12,853 bases of DNA from JACOXT01 sp964372855 (GTDB lineage: Bacteria > Patescibacteriota > Microgenomatia > Levybacterales > UBA12049). The stretch is taken from positions 1 to 12,853 of the forward strand of contig CAYJRY010000035.1 in NCBI GenBank assembly GCA_964372855.1, read 5' to 3'. Every line of letters starts with the position of its first letter. Within the stretch, counting starts at the first letter, position 1. The notes under the pieces were generated by a model. The model was not told the DNA's origin. It did not search any database and was given only the letters and a program-made list of their open reading frames with translations. This document shows positions 1 to 6,438 of this stretch, piece by piece. The position numbers were made by a program, and so were the translations under genes.

Positions 1-152
1 TCTTCAACAATAATAAGTGAGTTTTCATAACCTTGAGTTATAATAAATTTATCTCCTATAATTTCTCTTAGTTTTTTGGGAAAAGATATTCTATTTTTTT
101 CATCAATTTTTCCCCCGTATTGACCGATTAATAGTCCTGCCGTGTTCCTCAT
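1..152 (-). CDS. mraZ: MraZ, 5' part only (runs off left edge)
   Basis: Not a long reading frame because the window cuts it after about 50 codons, but the N-terminus is clearly MraZ. From ATG at 152 it reads MRNTAGLLIGQYGGKIDEK, then NRISFPKKLREIIGDKFI. This is the first half of the duplicated SpoVT/AbrB-like domain, with the D-x-K-x-R-x-x-x-P core that MraZ proteins carry. MraZ is a DNA-binding repressor of the division and cell-wall (dcw) cluster in other bacteria, usually the first gene before rsmH, so that cluster may continue to the left (inference). An AGAG sequence about 10 nt upstream is the only ribosome-site candidate. Reading is open upstream of the ATG for at least 17 codons (LLDRRGILSNQKRLQK), so an alternative TTG start further up cannot be excluded, but homology begins around the GQYGGKID segment. 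Promoter and operator are described separately. Confidence 0.9.
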   Translation of the reverse strand, partial: MRNTAGLLIGQYGGKIDEKNRISFPKKLREIIGDKFIITQGYENSLIIVE

Positions 153-208
153 CTTTTGAAGTCTCTTTTGATTGCTTAATATGCCACGTCTGTCAAGCAA
201 GCGGACTC

Positions 209-242
209 CTCACTTTCATTAGTCCGGCCCACTTTTTCCCAC
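209..242 (-). promoter_or_regulatory. Putative MraZ operator (GTGGG direct repeats)
   Basis: Read on the minus strand, GTGGG occurs at 242-238 and again at 232-228, exactly 10 bp apart and joined by AAAAA. A weaker copy, GTGAG, lies at 213-209. MraZ is known to bind TGGG-type direct repeats spaced by about 5 nt in front of its own gene in E. coli and mollicutes, so this is a textbook autoregulatory site. The boxes lie just downstream of the predicted transcription start and 57 to 90 nt before the mraZ ATG. A 6-bp inverted repeat (CGGACT at 202-207, AGTCCG at 221-226) overlaps the weaker box and could fold in the leader RNA. Between it and the ATG I see nothing else definite. Confidence 0.8.
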
Positions 243-249
243 TTAATTT

Positions 250-278
250 ATTCTGAGCAGTTTTTCAGAGAATGTCAA
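250..278 (-). promoter_or_regulatory. Promoter of mraZ
   Basis: On the minus strand a perfect -35 box TTGACA (278-273) is followed after 17 bp by CAGAAT (255-250), four of six matches to the -10 consensus. Transcription would start near 243, at the edge of the first GTGGG box, giving a leader of roughly 90 nt. A second TTGACA at 196-191 has no -10 partner at 16-18 bp and is probably not used. Confidence 0.65.
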
Positions 279-341
279 GATAGGAAAATGCTACTTTAGT
301 GTTATGGGGATAGTAAAAACTCAACTGGTAGAAAATACTTT

Positions 342-797
342 TTAAAGTGATTTTTCGACTTGAGCGGTTGATTTATCTTTTTTTGTAATTTTCAAAATTA
401 TTTTTATGTCAGAGACATCCTCATCATAATGACAGACATCTGAACACGTCCCAAGTCTAATTGGCTCGTTAATTGTTTTTTGAGACTTGATATCTATATG
501 GCCGATTACACCTCGTGGTATATCTCCTTTTGATAAATAAGATAATTCATAATCTATTGCTGATAAACCTTCTAATTTCGTTAATCCAAGTGTAACTATC
601 CTCTCATCCTCTGATATTGTAAGACTAAGGCCAATTTCCTCTGGATCCATTGTAGGAATAGACATCTCAACTTGCTCTGGATTGGTAATTTCTGAAGAAT
701 TAAGATTCTCTTTCTTGGGAGAAAAAACCAAAAATCCCCCAATCAAAACTACAACCAAAATTAGTGCTCCAAAAATAACTAACTTCTGATTCTTCAC
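342..797 (-). CDS. Small membrane-anchored extracytoplasmic protein, function unknown
   Basis: The 151-residue product starts with a short basic head (KNQK), then one hydrophobic helix at about residues 6-26 (FGALILVVVLIGGFLVF). A polar linker rich in Asn, Ser, Glu and Pro follows, and then a folded domain of about residues 55-145. The helix has no cysteine lipobox, so it looks like an uncleaved signal anchor with the domain outside. The domain has alternating strand-like segments and two cysteines in GTCSDVCHYDEDV (residues 116-128), which could form a disulfide or bind a metal. I recall similar small proteins with a GTC-x3-C-x-YD pattern in CPR genomes, but no function is known to me. The start codon is GTG, forced because there is no other start before the membrane helix, and no Shine-Dalgarno is present. 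The gene is a single unit with its own promoter, separated by 189 nt from mraZ. No clear terminator follows. Confidence 0.75.
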   Translation of the reverse strand: MKNQKLVIFGALILVVVLIGGFLVFSPKKENLNSSEITNPEQVEMSIPTMDPEEIGLSLTISEDERIVTLGLTKLEGLSAIDYELSYLSKGDIPRGVIGHIDIKSQKTINEPIRLGTCSDVCHYDEDVSDIKIILKITKKDKSTAQVEKSL

Positions 798-806
798 TTA
801 TAATTT

Positions 807-834
807 ATTGTATCAATCTTATTTTCTTTGTCAA
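807..834 (-). promoter_or_regulatory. Promoter of the 342-797 gene, likely leaderless
   Basis: On the minus strand TTGACA (834-829) is followed after 16 bp by TACAAT (812-807), five of six matches to the -10 consensus. The GTG start codon at 797 lies only 9 nt past the -10 box, so RNA would begin at or within about 3 nt of the start codon, leaving no room for a ribosome-binding site. Confidence 0.75.
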
Positions 835-842
835 GATTACGA

Positions 843-951
843 ATTTGTCATCATTGCGAAGATCCGTTAGCTAACGGAGACGAAGCAATCTCTTTTGTAT
901 TGGGATTGCCGCGCTCATTCTGCAATGCAGGATTCGCTCGCAATGACAAAT
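843..951. repeat. Palindromic dispersed repeat element, about 109 bp
   Basis: The ends form an inverted repeat: ATTTGTCAT at 843-851 pairs with ATGACAAAT at 943-951, and the inner arms ATTGCGA / TCGCAAT continue it with a 3-bp insertion on the left side. Inside are a perfect 14-bp palindrome CCGTTAGCTAACGG (864-877) and a second stem, GCAATC (885-890) with GATTGC (904-909). The element is richer in G+C than its neighbours. The pattern of TTGTCATTGCGAG ends with internal GAAGCAATC is one I recall as a mobile or REP-like repeat in many unrelated bacterial genomes, where it gives spurious reading frames on both strands. Here it supplies the 3' end of the 851-1246 gene. Confidence 0.8.
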
Positions 952-1246
952 CACTTCTCTTCCTAAAAAGTCGTCTAAGCTCCGATCTTAAATCCCGCAT
1001 TACCTCAGGATCATGAATTGGAACATTACACCTGTTCGCAAGAGATTCAGTGCCATAGATAAACTCTTGTTTCGCTGCGGGAGTCATATCGTTTTTAGTA
1101 TTCAACTCGTCCAATCTAAAAAAAATTGCCTGAATTTCAGATCCAAAATTAGTTAATCTATCTCCTCTTTCGTCAACAAAAACACGTCCATCGAGAAATT
1201 CTCTAGGATTATTTTTATCAAATTCTGGCAGCTTTCTCTCTACCAT
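851..1246 (-). CDS. Hypothetical protein with repeat-encoded C-terminus
   Basis: The 131-residue frame begins with ATG 6 nt after the glyQS stop codon, so it probably shares the glyQS transcript. Residues 1-98 are soluble, charged and mainly helical in appearance, with FGSEIQAIFFRLDELN (34-49) and a basic end (SELRRLFRKR, 88-97). I do not recognise a family. Residues from about 99 onward, including SLRANPALQNERGNP, are encoded entirely by the palindromic repeat at 843-951, and the stop codon lies in it too. The original gene probably ended elsewhere and was extended or cut by the repeat. There is no visible Shine-Dalgarno; the 6-nt spacing suggests translational coupling. The first 98 residues look like a real gene because composition and codon use resemble the neighbours. 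The tail is unlikely to be functional. Confidence 0.6.
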   Translation of the reverse strand: MVERKLPEFDKNNPREFLDGRVFVDERGDRLTNFGSEIQAIFFRLDELNTKNDMTPAAKQEFIYGTESLANRCNVPIHDPEVMRDLRSELRRLFRKRSDLSLRANPALQNERGNPNTKEIASSPLANGSSQ

Positions 1247-1252
1247 TTAATA

Positions 1253-2632
1253 TTAAAGCTTAACTTCAATAAACTCTATCAATTTTTCTATCTTTACTCT
1301 TTCTTGTTTCATTGTGTCTCGATCTCTAACTGTTACAGTCTTATCCTCAAGACTCTGGAAATCTATTGTAACACAAAATGGTGTTCCGATTTCGTCTTGA
1401 TAATAATATCTCTTGCCTATATTACCTCTATCGTCAAAAACAACTAACCCTTCAATATCTGCCTTAAGATTAGCATATATATCTTTTGCCAAACTTACAA
1501 GAGGCAATTTATTGGCAAGAAGTGGAAATACAGCTACTTTAACAGGAGCAAGTTTGGGATGAAGTTTTAAGACAATTCTTTTTTCATCCTCGTGGTAGGA
1601 ATCTAATAAGAAGAAAAGTGCAGACCGATCAACTCCACCAGAAGTTTCGATAACCCAAGGAACATACTCCTTTCCATTCTCATCTTTATATTTCAAATTA
1701 TGTCTTGATAAATCCCAATCTCCCCTGTGATGTATTCCTTCAAATTCACTCCAGCCAAAAGGAGCTTGATATTCAATATCAACAGCCTTTTTAGCGTAAT
1801 GCGCTCTTTCTTTTTCCTCATGCTGTCTTAAACGCAGATTCTCTTTCTTCATACCCAAAGATAGATACCACTTAAACCTTTGATCTTGCCAATATTCAAA
1901 CCATTTAGAATCATCCTTATTATTTGGATTAATAAAAAACTCAAGCTCCATCTGTTCAAATTCTCGGGATCGAAAAGTGAAATTCCCTGGAGTTATTTCA
2001 TTCCTAAAAGCTTTTCCAATCTGCGCAATCCCAAAAGGAATTTTAACTCTTGAAGAGTTGACAATATTTTCAAAATTCACAAAAACTCCTTGAGTAATCT
2101 CTCCGCGAAGATAGGCTTTCTCTTTAGGCTCTGTTACTCCAAGAAAAATTTCTGTTAATAGATTAAATGTTTTTGGTTCCGTCCAAGATTTTTTTTCGCA
2201 ATTTGGACATAATACTTTCTCATTCAAGTAAGATTCTATAATCTTTCTTGCAGCAGCTTCGTTAAGATTAACTATCGTTTCTTGTGGAAAATCTAATATG
2301 GTTTTGTTTTTATTTTTATCCAGTAGCTGATCAACTCTAAATCGATTATGACAATATTTACACTCAACTAATGGATCTGTAAACGACTCTGTATGTCCAG
2401 ATTTTTTCCAAACATAAGGATTCATTACAATTGCAGCATCTACTCCAACAACATCATCTCTTTGATAAACAATATTTTTCCACCATTCACGCTTGATATT
2501 ATTTTTTAGCTCAACTCCCAAAGGTCCATAATCCCAAAATCCAGTTATTCCTCCATAAATCTCACTCCCAGGATAAATAAATCCCCTCCTTTTGCTAAGT
2601 GCGACAATTTTCTCCATCAAAGATAAGTTCAT
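1253..2632 (-). CDS. glyQS: Glycyl-tRNA synthetase, alpha2 (homodimer) type
   Basis: A class II aminoacyl-tRNA synthetase that charges tRNA-Gly with glycine using ATP. The N-terminus LSKRRGFIYPGSEIYGG (12-28), followed by GFWDYGPLGVELKNN, is the hallmark of the eukaryote/Thermus-like single-chain GlyRS, not the alpha/beta GlyQ+GlyS form of E. coli. Two CxxC pairs (C91/C94 and C142/C145) form the zinc-binding insertion. Motif 2 is FRNEITPGNFTFRSREFEQM (209-228) and motif 3 is around ETSGGVDRSALFFLLDSY (329-346). The anticodon-binding domain spans about 363-459 (LAPVKVAVFPL, RYYYQDEIGTPFCVTID, VRDRDTMKQERV). The 459 residues are near normal length. M6 is a possible alternative start, but the first ATG sits 7 nt after a strong -10 box with no ribosome site, which fits leaderless expression. 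It is divergent from the 2694 gene. Confidence 0.97.
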   Translation of the reverse strand: MNLSLMEKIVALSKRRGFIYPGSEIYGGITGFWDYGPLGVELKNNIKREWWKNIVYQRDDVVGVDAAIVMNPYVWKKSGHTESFTDPLVECKYCHNRFRVDQLLDKNKNKTILDFPQETIVNLNEAAARKIIESYLNEKVLCPNCEKKSWTEPKTFNLLTEIFLGVTEPKEKAYLRGEITQGVFVNFENIVNSSRVKIPFGIAQIGKAFRNEITPGNFTFRSREFEQMELEFFINPNNKDDSKWFEYWQDQRFKWYLSLGMKKENLRLRQHEEKERAHYAKKAVDIEYQAPFGWSEFEGIHHRGDWDLSRHNLKYKDENGKEYVPWVIETSGGVDRSALFFLLDSYHEDEKRIVLKLHPKLAPVKVAVFPLLANKLPLVSLAKDIYANLKADIEGLVVFDDRGNIGKRYYYQDEIGTPFCVTIDFQSLEDKTVTVRDRDTMKQERVKIEKLIEFIEVKL

Positions 2633-2639
2633 TAATTAA

Positions 2640-2648
2640 ATTATAACA
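2640..2648 (-). promoter_or_regulatory. Extended -10 promoter of glyQS, likely leaderless
   Basis: On the minus strand TGTTATAAT (2648-2640) is a perfect extended -10 element (TGn plus TATAAT). No good -35 box is present at 16-18 bp, as is common with extended -10 promoters. The glyQS ATG at 2632 begins 7 nt past the -10 box, so the start site should coincide with the A of the ATG. Confidence 0.75.
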
Positions 2649-2658
2649 TAATCAACGA

Positions 2659-2687
2659 TTGACTTCTGAGAATAATCCTTATAAACT
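2659..2687 (+). promoter_or_regulatory. Promoter of the 2694 membrane protein gene
   Basis: TTGACT at 2659-2664 is a near-consensus -35 box. Two -10 candidates overlap: TATAAA at 2680-2685 (15-bp spacer) and TAAACT at 2682-2687 (17-bp spacer, weaker match). Either puts the start of transcription within a few bases of the ATG at 2694, with no Shine-Dalgarno between. It faces away from the glyQS promoter within the same 61-bp intergenic region. Confidence 0.5.
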
Positions 2688-2693
2688 TACTGT

Positions 2694-3194
2694 ATGATCC
2701 AGAAGACAAAAAGACAATTGAATTTATTAAAACAATTGTATCTTTTCATAATGATTCTGGCTGTAATTCTTATTGCTCCCACTCATATTTTTTCACCACC
2801 TCTTTTTATGCCTTTCAGATTTCCCTACCATCTTGAAATGATGAGTCCTTTTATGGGTATATCTTGGCCTACAACTTTTAAGATATATCATTTAGGACTT
2901 ATAAGTATAACTTCTATAGGATCGATAAACATTCTTGGGATTTTGTTTTATCCTAAATTCAAAACTTATGCGTTAGCTTCTTCTTTTATAGGGTCCTTTT
3001 TAACTTTATGTATAATTTTATTTTTCTTTTTTCCATTTATGAAGATAAATATACAAATATCGCTAATTTACGGTACCTTTTCGATAGTCTTATTTACTGC
3101 AAATATGCTAACTTTTCTAGCTCTTGAGGAAAAAAGACGTATAGTAAAACCAATTAAACTAATTCTTAATTTTGCTAGAAAGAGACAATTTTAA
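2694..3194 (+). CDS. Four-helix integral membrane protein, function unknown
   Basis: The only convincing plus-strand gene in the window. The 166-residue product has a basic head (IQKTKRQLNLLKQ) and about four membrane helices: residues 15-33 (LYLFIMILAVILIAPTHIF), about 65-86, about 92-113 (LASSFIGSFLTLCIILFFFF) and about 121-143. It ends with a basic tail (EEKRRIVKPIK, NFARKRQF) that would stay in the cytoplasm. The loop after the first helix is rich in Pro, Phe and Met and may lie outside. I recognise no motif or family. The ATG follows a -10-like box by 8 nt without a ribosome site. The stop codon overlaps that of recO (shared TTAA at 3191-3194), so the two are transcribed towards each other. 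Confidence 0.75.
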   Translation: MIQKTKRQLNLLKQLYLFIMILAVILIAPTHIFSPPLFMPFRFPYHLEMMSPFMGISWPTTFKIYHLGLISITSIGSINILGILFYPKFKTYALASSFIGSFLTLCIILFFFFPFMKINIQISLIYGTFSIVLFTANMLTFLALEEKRRIVKPIKLILNFARKRQF

Positions 3195-3742
3195 TCGTGG
3201 AAAGCATGAAGAACTTTTTTTGTTAATAACTTTCGCTCTAGTATTTTCTCAACTACTTCTATCCCACTATAGTTTTTTAATAATCTTGCTTCTGTCCAAA
3301 ATCCCAATATTTCCAATAATTTCCTCTCAAAGTTACTTATAACTGTTAATTCATCATCTTCATGGCAAAGGTTGTATAAAGTAGACTTAAGAAGATAAAA
3401 TACACTTAAGTTTTCTTGGTTCTCAGCAGTTAAACCATTGATAAGCTCACAAATATAATAAGCATAACCTATCTTGCGTAAATGTTTTTTAATATTTGAG
3501 AAGTCTTCAATTATATGTGCTTCTGTTAGAATAGGCATAAAATTTACAGATGATTTGTAAAGAGATATTTGAGTCAAATTAAAAAGTTCTATATGAGGTG
3601 ACCTTTTGCTTGTAATTTTCCTGACTCCTTTAGCCTTAACCGATATTTTTCCGTACTTTTTGGTAAAAACTGTTATTATCTTATCTTTCTCCCCTATATT
3701 TCGTCTTTTTAATATAACTGCCTCCTCAATATGTATTCTCAT
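3191..3742 (-). CDS. recO: DNA repair protein RecO, short form without zinc finger
   Basis: RecO works with RecR to load RecA on SSB-coated single-stranded DNA in recombinational repair. The N-terminal OB fold is recognisable: EEAVILKRRNIGEKDKIITV (6-25), then FTKKYGKISVKAKGVRK with the conserved KG-R segment, and SSVNFMPILTEAHIIEDF (64-81). A helical domain follows, with YAYYICELINGLT (93-105) and FERKLLEILGFWTEARL (138-154). In most RecO proteins a four-cysteine zinc finger comes right after the LLELLGF helix, and total length is about 240. Here there are 183 residues, only two isolated cysteines (C98, C126), and the finger is replaced by NYSGIEVVEKILERKLL. A GAGGA ribosome site at 3756-3752 lies 9 nt before the ATG, the clearest one in the window. 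It follows the DUF4012 gene by 40 nt and is probably cotranscribed with it. Confidence 0.9.
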   Translation of the reverse strand: MRIHIEEAVILKRRNIGEKDKIITVFTKKYGKISVKAKGVRKITSKRSPHIELFNLTQISLYKSSVNFMPILTEAHIIEDFSNIKKHLRKIGYAYYICELINGLTAENQENLSVFYLLKSTLYNLCHEDDELTVISNFERKLLEILGFWTEARLLKNYSGIEVVEKILERKLLTKKVLHAFHD

Positions 3743-3756
3743 AGTTCGAATTCCTC

Positions 3757-3789
3757 ACTATGACCTTTAGTCTGTCGAAAGATCATAGT
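3757..3789. other. Hairpin between DUF4012 stop and recO ribosome site
   Basis: ACTATGA at 3757-3763 pairs with TCATAGT at 3783-3789, and CTTT at 3765-3768 pairs with AAAG at 3778-3781. This gives an 11-bp stem with one mismatch and a 9-nt loop. It covers the TGA of the DUF4012 gene and ends 1 nt from the recO Shine-Dalgarno, GAGGA. There is no T-run after it on the minus strand, so it is not a normal intrinsic terminator. It may protect or process the RNA, tune recO translation, or be one copy of a small palindromic repeat. Next to it TTCGAA (3745-3750) has the same core as the heptamer arrays further right. Confidence 0.7.
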
Positions 3790-5721
3790 TTTATACTAAC
3801 CTCCTTATCAGTCAAAAGCGGAAATTTACTAACTTCCCGTCCTTTAACTTTGATTGCATATTCATTTCCATAAGTCCCAGGTTGTTTTTGGATAAGTAAA
3901 GGTAAATTACCATCTTTTGTCTTAAATGGCAATGAATAAGTTAAATTAAGTGTTGCCGAACCAAGCGGTCTAACAGTTAGAAAACCTTCAAATACTGTCT
4001 TGTCCAACTCATCATACGAAGTCATCTTGACTTCAGAACCTTTATAATCAATAAGATTACTTCCTTTTGGTACATATATTCTAAACCAGTCCCTGAGAAC
4101 TGCATTTATACAAAGGTTTCCTCTTTCCAAGTTACAATCCGAAGGTGGATGAGGATTTTTGTAGTTAATAGTTAGAATCTTTTTTATAACACCATTTCCA
4201 TCTACTTCATAGTCTTGAGTAACATTTTCCTCTACGAAAAGATTAGCCTTCGCACCACCAAAATTTGCTTGATTTATATGTAGATAATCTCCTTCATAAG
4301 TCTTTATTTTACCTGCAGCGTTTAGAGCTTCTATTCCTTTTTGGGCTTCTTTGTTATAAAGATAAAACATTACATGTTTTTGCTCAATTTGTGCCAGCAT
4401 ATCTTGAAATAATGCTCCCCAATACTTTTGGGGTGAAGATTTAAGAGCCTTCTCCATAATGGCATATAACAAAACCCCTATCATATCTTTTCTCTGGGCT
4501 TGAACTGCTGCTAGAGTTGTTACCTTCAGATCAACGCTTTTAGGTGTTGAAATAAGTCTCTCTAGCTCGTAAATAACTTGTGGACAACTACAGCGTGGAT
4601 CATCTGCGCTTGTAAATCTAATTCCTCCGGCAAAAACTTCATCATCTAATATCTTAATTGTTGAAACCAAAACATTTGTGTCAAGTGCAATAATTCCATC
4701 AACTTCAACTTTACCACTTGCTTTTTCATATAAAGTATTAAAATCATCCATAGATTTTATAAAATCAGGCGATAAATTGCTGTCTCGAAGATGAAGAACG
4801 GATACTTTTAGGTATTTATGAATTGGATCCGCCGCTTTAGATTTTCCAGATATTCCATTGTCCAAAGCGTATATATCCCCTGATCTATCAACATGAATAA
4901 CACCTTTGTCTAATCTAAAGATAGCGTATGCGGTGATAAAACCGCCTGTTGGACGAAGTTCTTTATCATTTTGAAACAAAACTAGATATTTTTTTTGGCT
5001 AGGATCTCCCAAAAGACTTGGGAGTATTTTAATTAGCGGCCGTGCATCCGATATTAAAGTAACTCCTTGATCAGTTAGTTGTCTAACTTGAGTCAATGCT
5101 TTTTTAACCTTATCACCTCCAAGAACTGGAGGATAATGGTTGGGATCGACATAATCAACTTCTTTTTTTGCAAGTTCCATATACTTAACAATGTCATCTA
5201 TATGAGGAGTTATTNNNNNNNNNNGTTATTTTTCCCATCGTTGTAACTGCTGTTTCAATACGCTCTTCTGCTGTTCCAGAAACAAAAGTTCCTTTACCTT
5301 TAAGCCCCAAGACATCAACATACGGCTCAATAGAATCAAGTAGTACTTCCGCGGCAGATATTCCATGAAATCCTGCATTTACTAAATGATTTACATCGCT
5401 GTAATAAATGTTTATAAGAGGTATAAATTTAAGATAGGCCATTGAATCAAGATTGTTTTTGGTTTGGGTGAGTTTGGTCTTTGTAGTATCAAGTTCTTTC
5501 TGAGCAAGTTCAATATCCTGTTTCTTCAAAGCGTCGACTGTAACTTGCACCTGAACATAAGTACTTCTAGCATCATTTATGGTTCTATTGAAAGAAGGAA
5601 GAAGAATGATTACAAGTAATACAAAAATCGCTATTATAATTGCTGGAATGTATAATAATTTTTTTGGAAATCGCTTTTTTATCTTAACTTTATCCAATTC
5701 GAACTTGTTAAACCCTTCCAT
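3783..5721 (-). CDS. DUF4012 membrane-anchored protein (one gene across a false assembly gap)
   Basis: As deposited the frame is split by ten Ns at 5215-5224, but both sides belong to one protein of 640 residues if the 6-nt overlap of the flanking ends is merged. The N-terminal part has a basic head (KVKIKKRFPKK, 11-21), one membrane helix (22-42) and a coiled-coil-like stretch (about 50-95, KKQDIELAQKELDTTKTKL). The large C-terminal part has the typical DUF4012 core FQNDKELRPTGGFI (about 244-257), then a long domain with SGDIYALDNG and GALFQDM, and a strand-rich end. The catalytic role of DUF4012 is unknown to me. The family is often found beside envelope polysaccharide genes, as here next to a sugar-1-phosphate transferase, so a role in attaching or displaying glycan is a reasonable guess. 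It has its own promoter 7 nt upstream of the ATG and leads a DUF4012-recO unit. TGA stop. Confidence 0.9.
5215..5224. other. Ten-N assembly gap, probably spurious
   Basis: A run of exactly ten Ns. Read on the minus strand, the sequence before it ends in GGGAAAAATAAC and that after it begins with AATAACTCCTCAT. The ends share AATAAC. Collapsing this overlap restores one uninterrupted frame (TTMGKI-TPHIDDIVKY), while the ten Ns shift the frame by one. The true gap is most likely minus 6 nt. Confidence 0.85.
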
Positions 5722-5728
5722 CTTATAA

Positions 5729-5757
5729 ATATAACTAAAAAATACTATTTATGTCAA
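5729..5757 (-). promoter_or_regulatory. Promoter of the DUF4012-recO unit, likely leaderless
   Basis: On the minus strand a perfect TTGACA (5757-5752) is followed after 17 bp by TTATAT (5734-5729); TATATT with an 18-bp spacer overlaps it. The ATG at 5721 is 7 nt past the -10 box, so the RNA should begin at the start codon. The promoter fills the 41-nt space after the sugar transferase stop. There is no terminator between, so readthrough from the glycan operon is also possible. Confidence 0.75.
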
Positions 5758-5762
5758 TCCCT

Positions 5763-6437
5763 CTAAAGTGCGCCGCGTCCTGTTATCATAGCCCAAGGAG
5801 TTTTTAATATAATCCACAAATCATATAGAATTGAACTTTCTTTTACATACAAGGCATCCATTTGGATTCTTTTATCGAAATTAATTTCACTTCGTCCAGA
5901 CACTTGCCAATATCCAGTTACTCCTGGTTTTACAGAAAGTACAATCTTTACAGCTTCTGATGTAAATGGATATTTTTTCTGCTGTTCATAAAGTTCATCA
6001 GGATAATAAGCTCTTGGACCTACCAAACTCATCTCACCTTTCAAGATATTTAACATTTGAGGAATCTCATCAAGTGAATGCTTACGTAAAAATCTTCCAA
6101 TTTTTGTGATCCTTGGATCGTCTTTTAATTTGTAGCTACTTCTTTTATATGCATCATAAAGCATTGAATATTTGGGGTTGTCCCGAAGTATTTCATGAGC
6201 ATTCTCAACCATTGAGCGAAATTTGTACATTTTAAAAAGCTTACCGTTTTTTCCTACTCTTTTGGGAGTATCTGCTAACATAGGACCTTTTGAGTCAAGC
6301 TTAATCGCTATCACAATAAGAATTATAATTGGCAAAAAAAGTATAATAAATAAAGTTGAGAAAATGATGTCGATAAGTCTTTTAGCATAAAGGTAAGATA
6401 TGCTTTTTTTAATTTCTACAACCTCAACTTCGGGCAT
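5763..6437 (-). CDS. Polyprenyl-phosphate sugar-1-phosphate transferase (bacterial sugar transferase)
   Basis: A monotopic phosphoglycosyl transferase of the WcaJ/WbaP/PglC superfamily (Pfam bacterial sugar transferase). These enzymes move a sugar-1-phosphate from a nucleotide sugar to undecaprenyl phosphate at the inner membrane face, the first step of surface glycan assembly. It is the short form of 224 residues, lacking the N-terminal four-helix CoA-binding-like half of WbaP/WcaJ. It has an amphipathic start with AKRLIDIIFS (18-27), one re-entrant hydrophobic segment (22-46), RVGKNGKLFKMYKFRSM (60-76), the catalytic Asp-Glu pair in SLDEIPQ (D123, E124), SLVGPR (137-142) and KPGVTGYWQVSGR (170-182). 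The usual VFFxQ before RVG is replaced by MLADTPK, perhaps affecting substrate choice. The sugar is not predictable. The ATG lies 1 nt after the ManC stop, implying coupled translation. Ends with TAG, showing TAG is a true stop here. Confidence 0.95.
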   Translation of the reverse strand: MPEVEVVEIKKSISYLYAKRLIDIIFSTLFIILFLPIIILIVIAIKLDSKGPMLADTPKRVGKNGKLFKMYKFRSMVENAHEILRDNPKYSMLYDAYKRSSYKLKDDPRITKIGRFLRKHSLDEIPQMLNILKGEMSLVGPRAYYPDELYEQQKKYPFTSEAVKIVLSVKPGVTGYWQVSGRSEINFDKRIQMDALYVKESSILYDLWIILKTPWAMITGRGAL

Positions 6438-6438
6438 A

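Noticed and set aside
191..196. Second TTGACA upstream of mraZ
   Set aside because: No acceptable -10 hexamer at 16-18 bp downstream; chance match in an AT-rich leader.
828..1016. Plus-strand frame of 62 residues (MSRLRICHHCEDPLANG...)
   Set aside because: Mostly translation of the palindromic repeat at 843-951 and antisense to the 851-1246 gene; such peptides arise wherever this repeat lies.
3757..3789. Rho-independent terminator after the DUF4012 gene
   Set aside because: The stem is AT-rich and followed by GTGAGGAATTCG on the minus strand, with no T-run.
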